From positions 38,089,001 to 38,153,000 of the forward strand of contig JANJXV010000002.1 in assembly GCA_024803745.1 (NCBI GenBank): 64,000 nt of DNA, given 5' to 3'. The position numbers were made by a program, and so were the translations under genes. The stretch is from Megascapheus bottae (lineage: Eukaryota; Chordata; Mammalia; Rodentia; Geomyidae). The notes below the pieces were generated by a model. The model was not told the origin of the DNA. It did no database searches and saw nothing but the letters and a program-made list of their open reading frames with translations. This document shows positions 63,596-64,000 of the stretch, piece after piece. How positions within the stretch are numbered: position 1 is the first letter of the stretch; the number at the start of each line of letters is the position of its first letter.

Positions 63596-64000
63596 CTTGC
63601 ACACATGGGCACACAGATACAGACACAGACACACACACCTTCCAATCAAAATCCAAATCAAATAAACTGAAGCCAGAAATGAAAGAAACTGATTTTAAAA
63701 AAATACATCGACTCCCAGGAAAGCATTAACAACTAGGCAATAAAGTTAACATAATATAAAATTTCCAGAGTGATAGCAAGAATTGATGGAATGTCACAAT
63801 TTAAAGGATGGAACTATAGGATACTAACCAATGTGTCTGATGAATGGACCATAAAAGTGCTCATAGGCCGTAGTGGCTCAGAGACATTTTTCCAGCCCTT
63901 GAACTTCCCTAGTTTCTAGCTTGGCTTACAATATTTGTCATCACTTTTTTTTTCCCTTTTAAACCTACAGTGGGAGAAAAAGAACTGAATGGGCTTGAAA
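63151..64000. other. Unique sequence with (CA)n
   Basis: A (CA)24 repeat lies at 63541-63589, with CA-rich decay to 63638. The minus frame 63380-63661 reads through it and is an artefact. No gene is seen to the window end. Confidence 0.5.
63541..63589. repeat. (CA)n microsatellite
   Basis: About 24 CA units. It is not attached to a recognisable SINE tail. Confidence 0.97.

Overview
This 64 kb window looks like gene-poor, AT-rich nuclear DNA from a rodent. It is packed with two dimeric tRNA/7SL-type SINE families and with 5'-truncated L1 retrotransposons. One SINE family combines a tRNA-Ala/ID-like left unit with a right unit and matches what I recall of IDL-Geo, described from kangaroo rats, pocket mice and pocket gophers (superfamily Geomyoidea). 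That makes a geomyoid rodent (Perognathus, Chaetodipus, Dipodomys or Thomomys type) the best guess. This is recognition from memory, not a database match. I found no intact protein-coding gene, no tRNA, rRNA or snRNA gene and no CRISPR. The open reading frames present are L1 ORF2 remnants, translated SINEs, translated microsatellites or chance frames.

Terms used in the entries. 'IDL-Geo' is the dimer of an ID-like tRNA unit and the right unit, called Geo here. '7SL-Geo' is a dimer of a B1/7SL-like unit and the same kind of right unit. '+' means the A-rich tail is on the right; '-' means the element appears as its complement with a T-run on the left. About 38 such SINEs are visible, roughly one per 1.7 kb and in both orientations. 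Many have target-site duplications (TSDs) that can be read directly.

Layout. 1-4.8 kb: unique DNA with SINEs. 4.85-8.34 kb: a 3.5 kb minus-strand L1 ORF2/3' UTR fragment. 8.3-16.3 kb: unique DNA, SINEs, two short L1 3' ends and a 280 bp pyrimidine microsatellite. 16.3-18.7 kb: a second long minus-strand L1 fragment. 18.7-24.3 kb: SINEs, an older L1 3' UTR, an L1 inserted in a SINE and another large pyrimidine tract. 24.3-28 kb: repeat-poor. 28-39.5 kb: dense SINEs with nested insertions, remnants of old plus-strand L1s and MaLR-type LTRs, a GC-rich block, and a small retroposed mRNA-end-like insertion. 39.5-41.7 kb: repeat-poor. 42-58.9 kb: SINEs, two more minus-strand L1 fragments and many dinucleotide repeats. 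58.9-62.6 kb: the longest nearly repeat-free stretch. 62.6-64 kb: a B1-like monomer, a last SINE and a CA repeat.

Nested insertions give a relative order: an old L1 3' UTR type, then 7SL-Geo SINEs, then IDL-Geo SINEs and the youngest L1 type. All seven well-preserved L1 fragments lie on the minus strand. This is weak evidence that the window could be intronic in a gene transcribed on the plus strand. I did not find a convincing new biological system. The most interesting observations concern SINE architecture and retroposition by-products.
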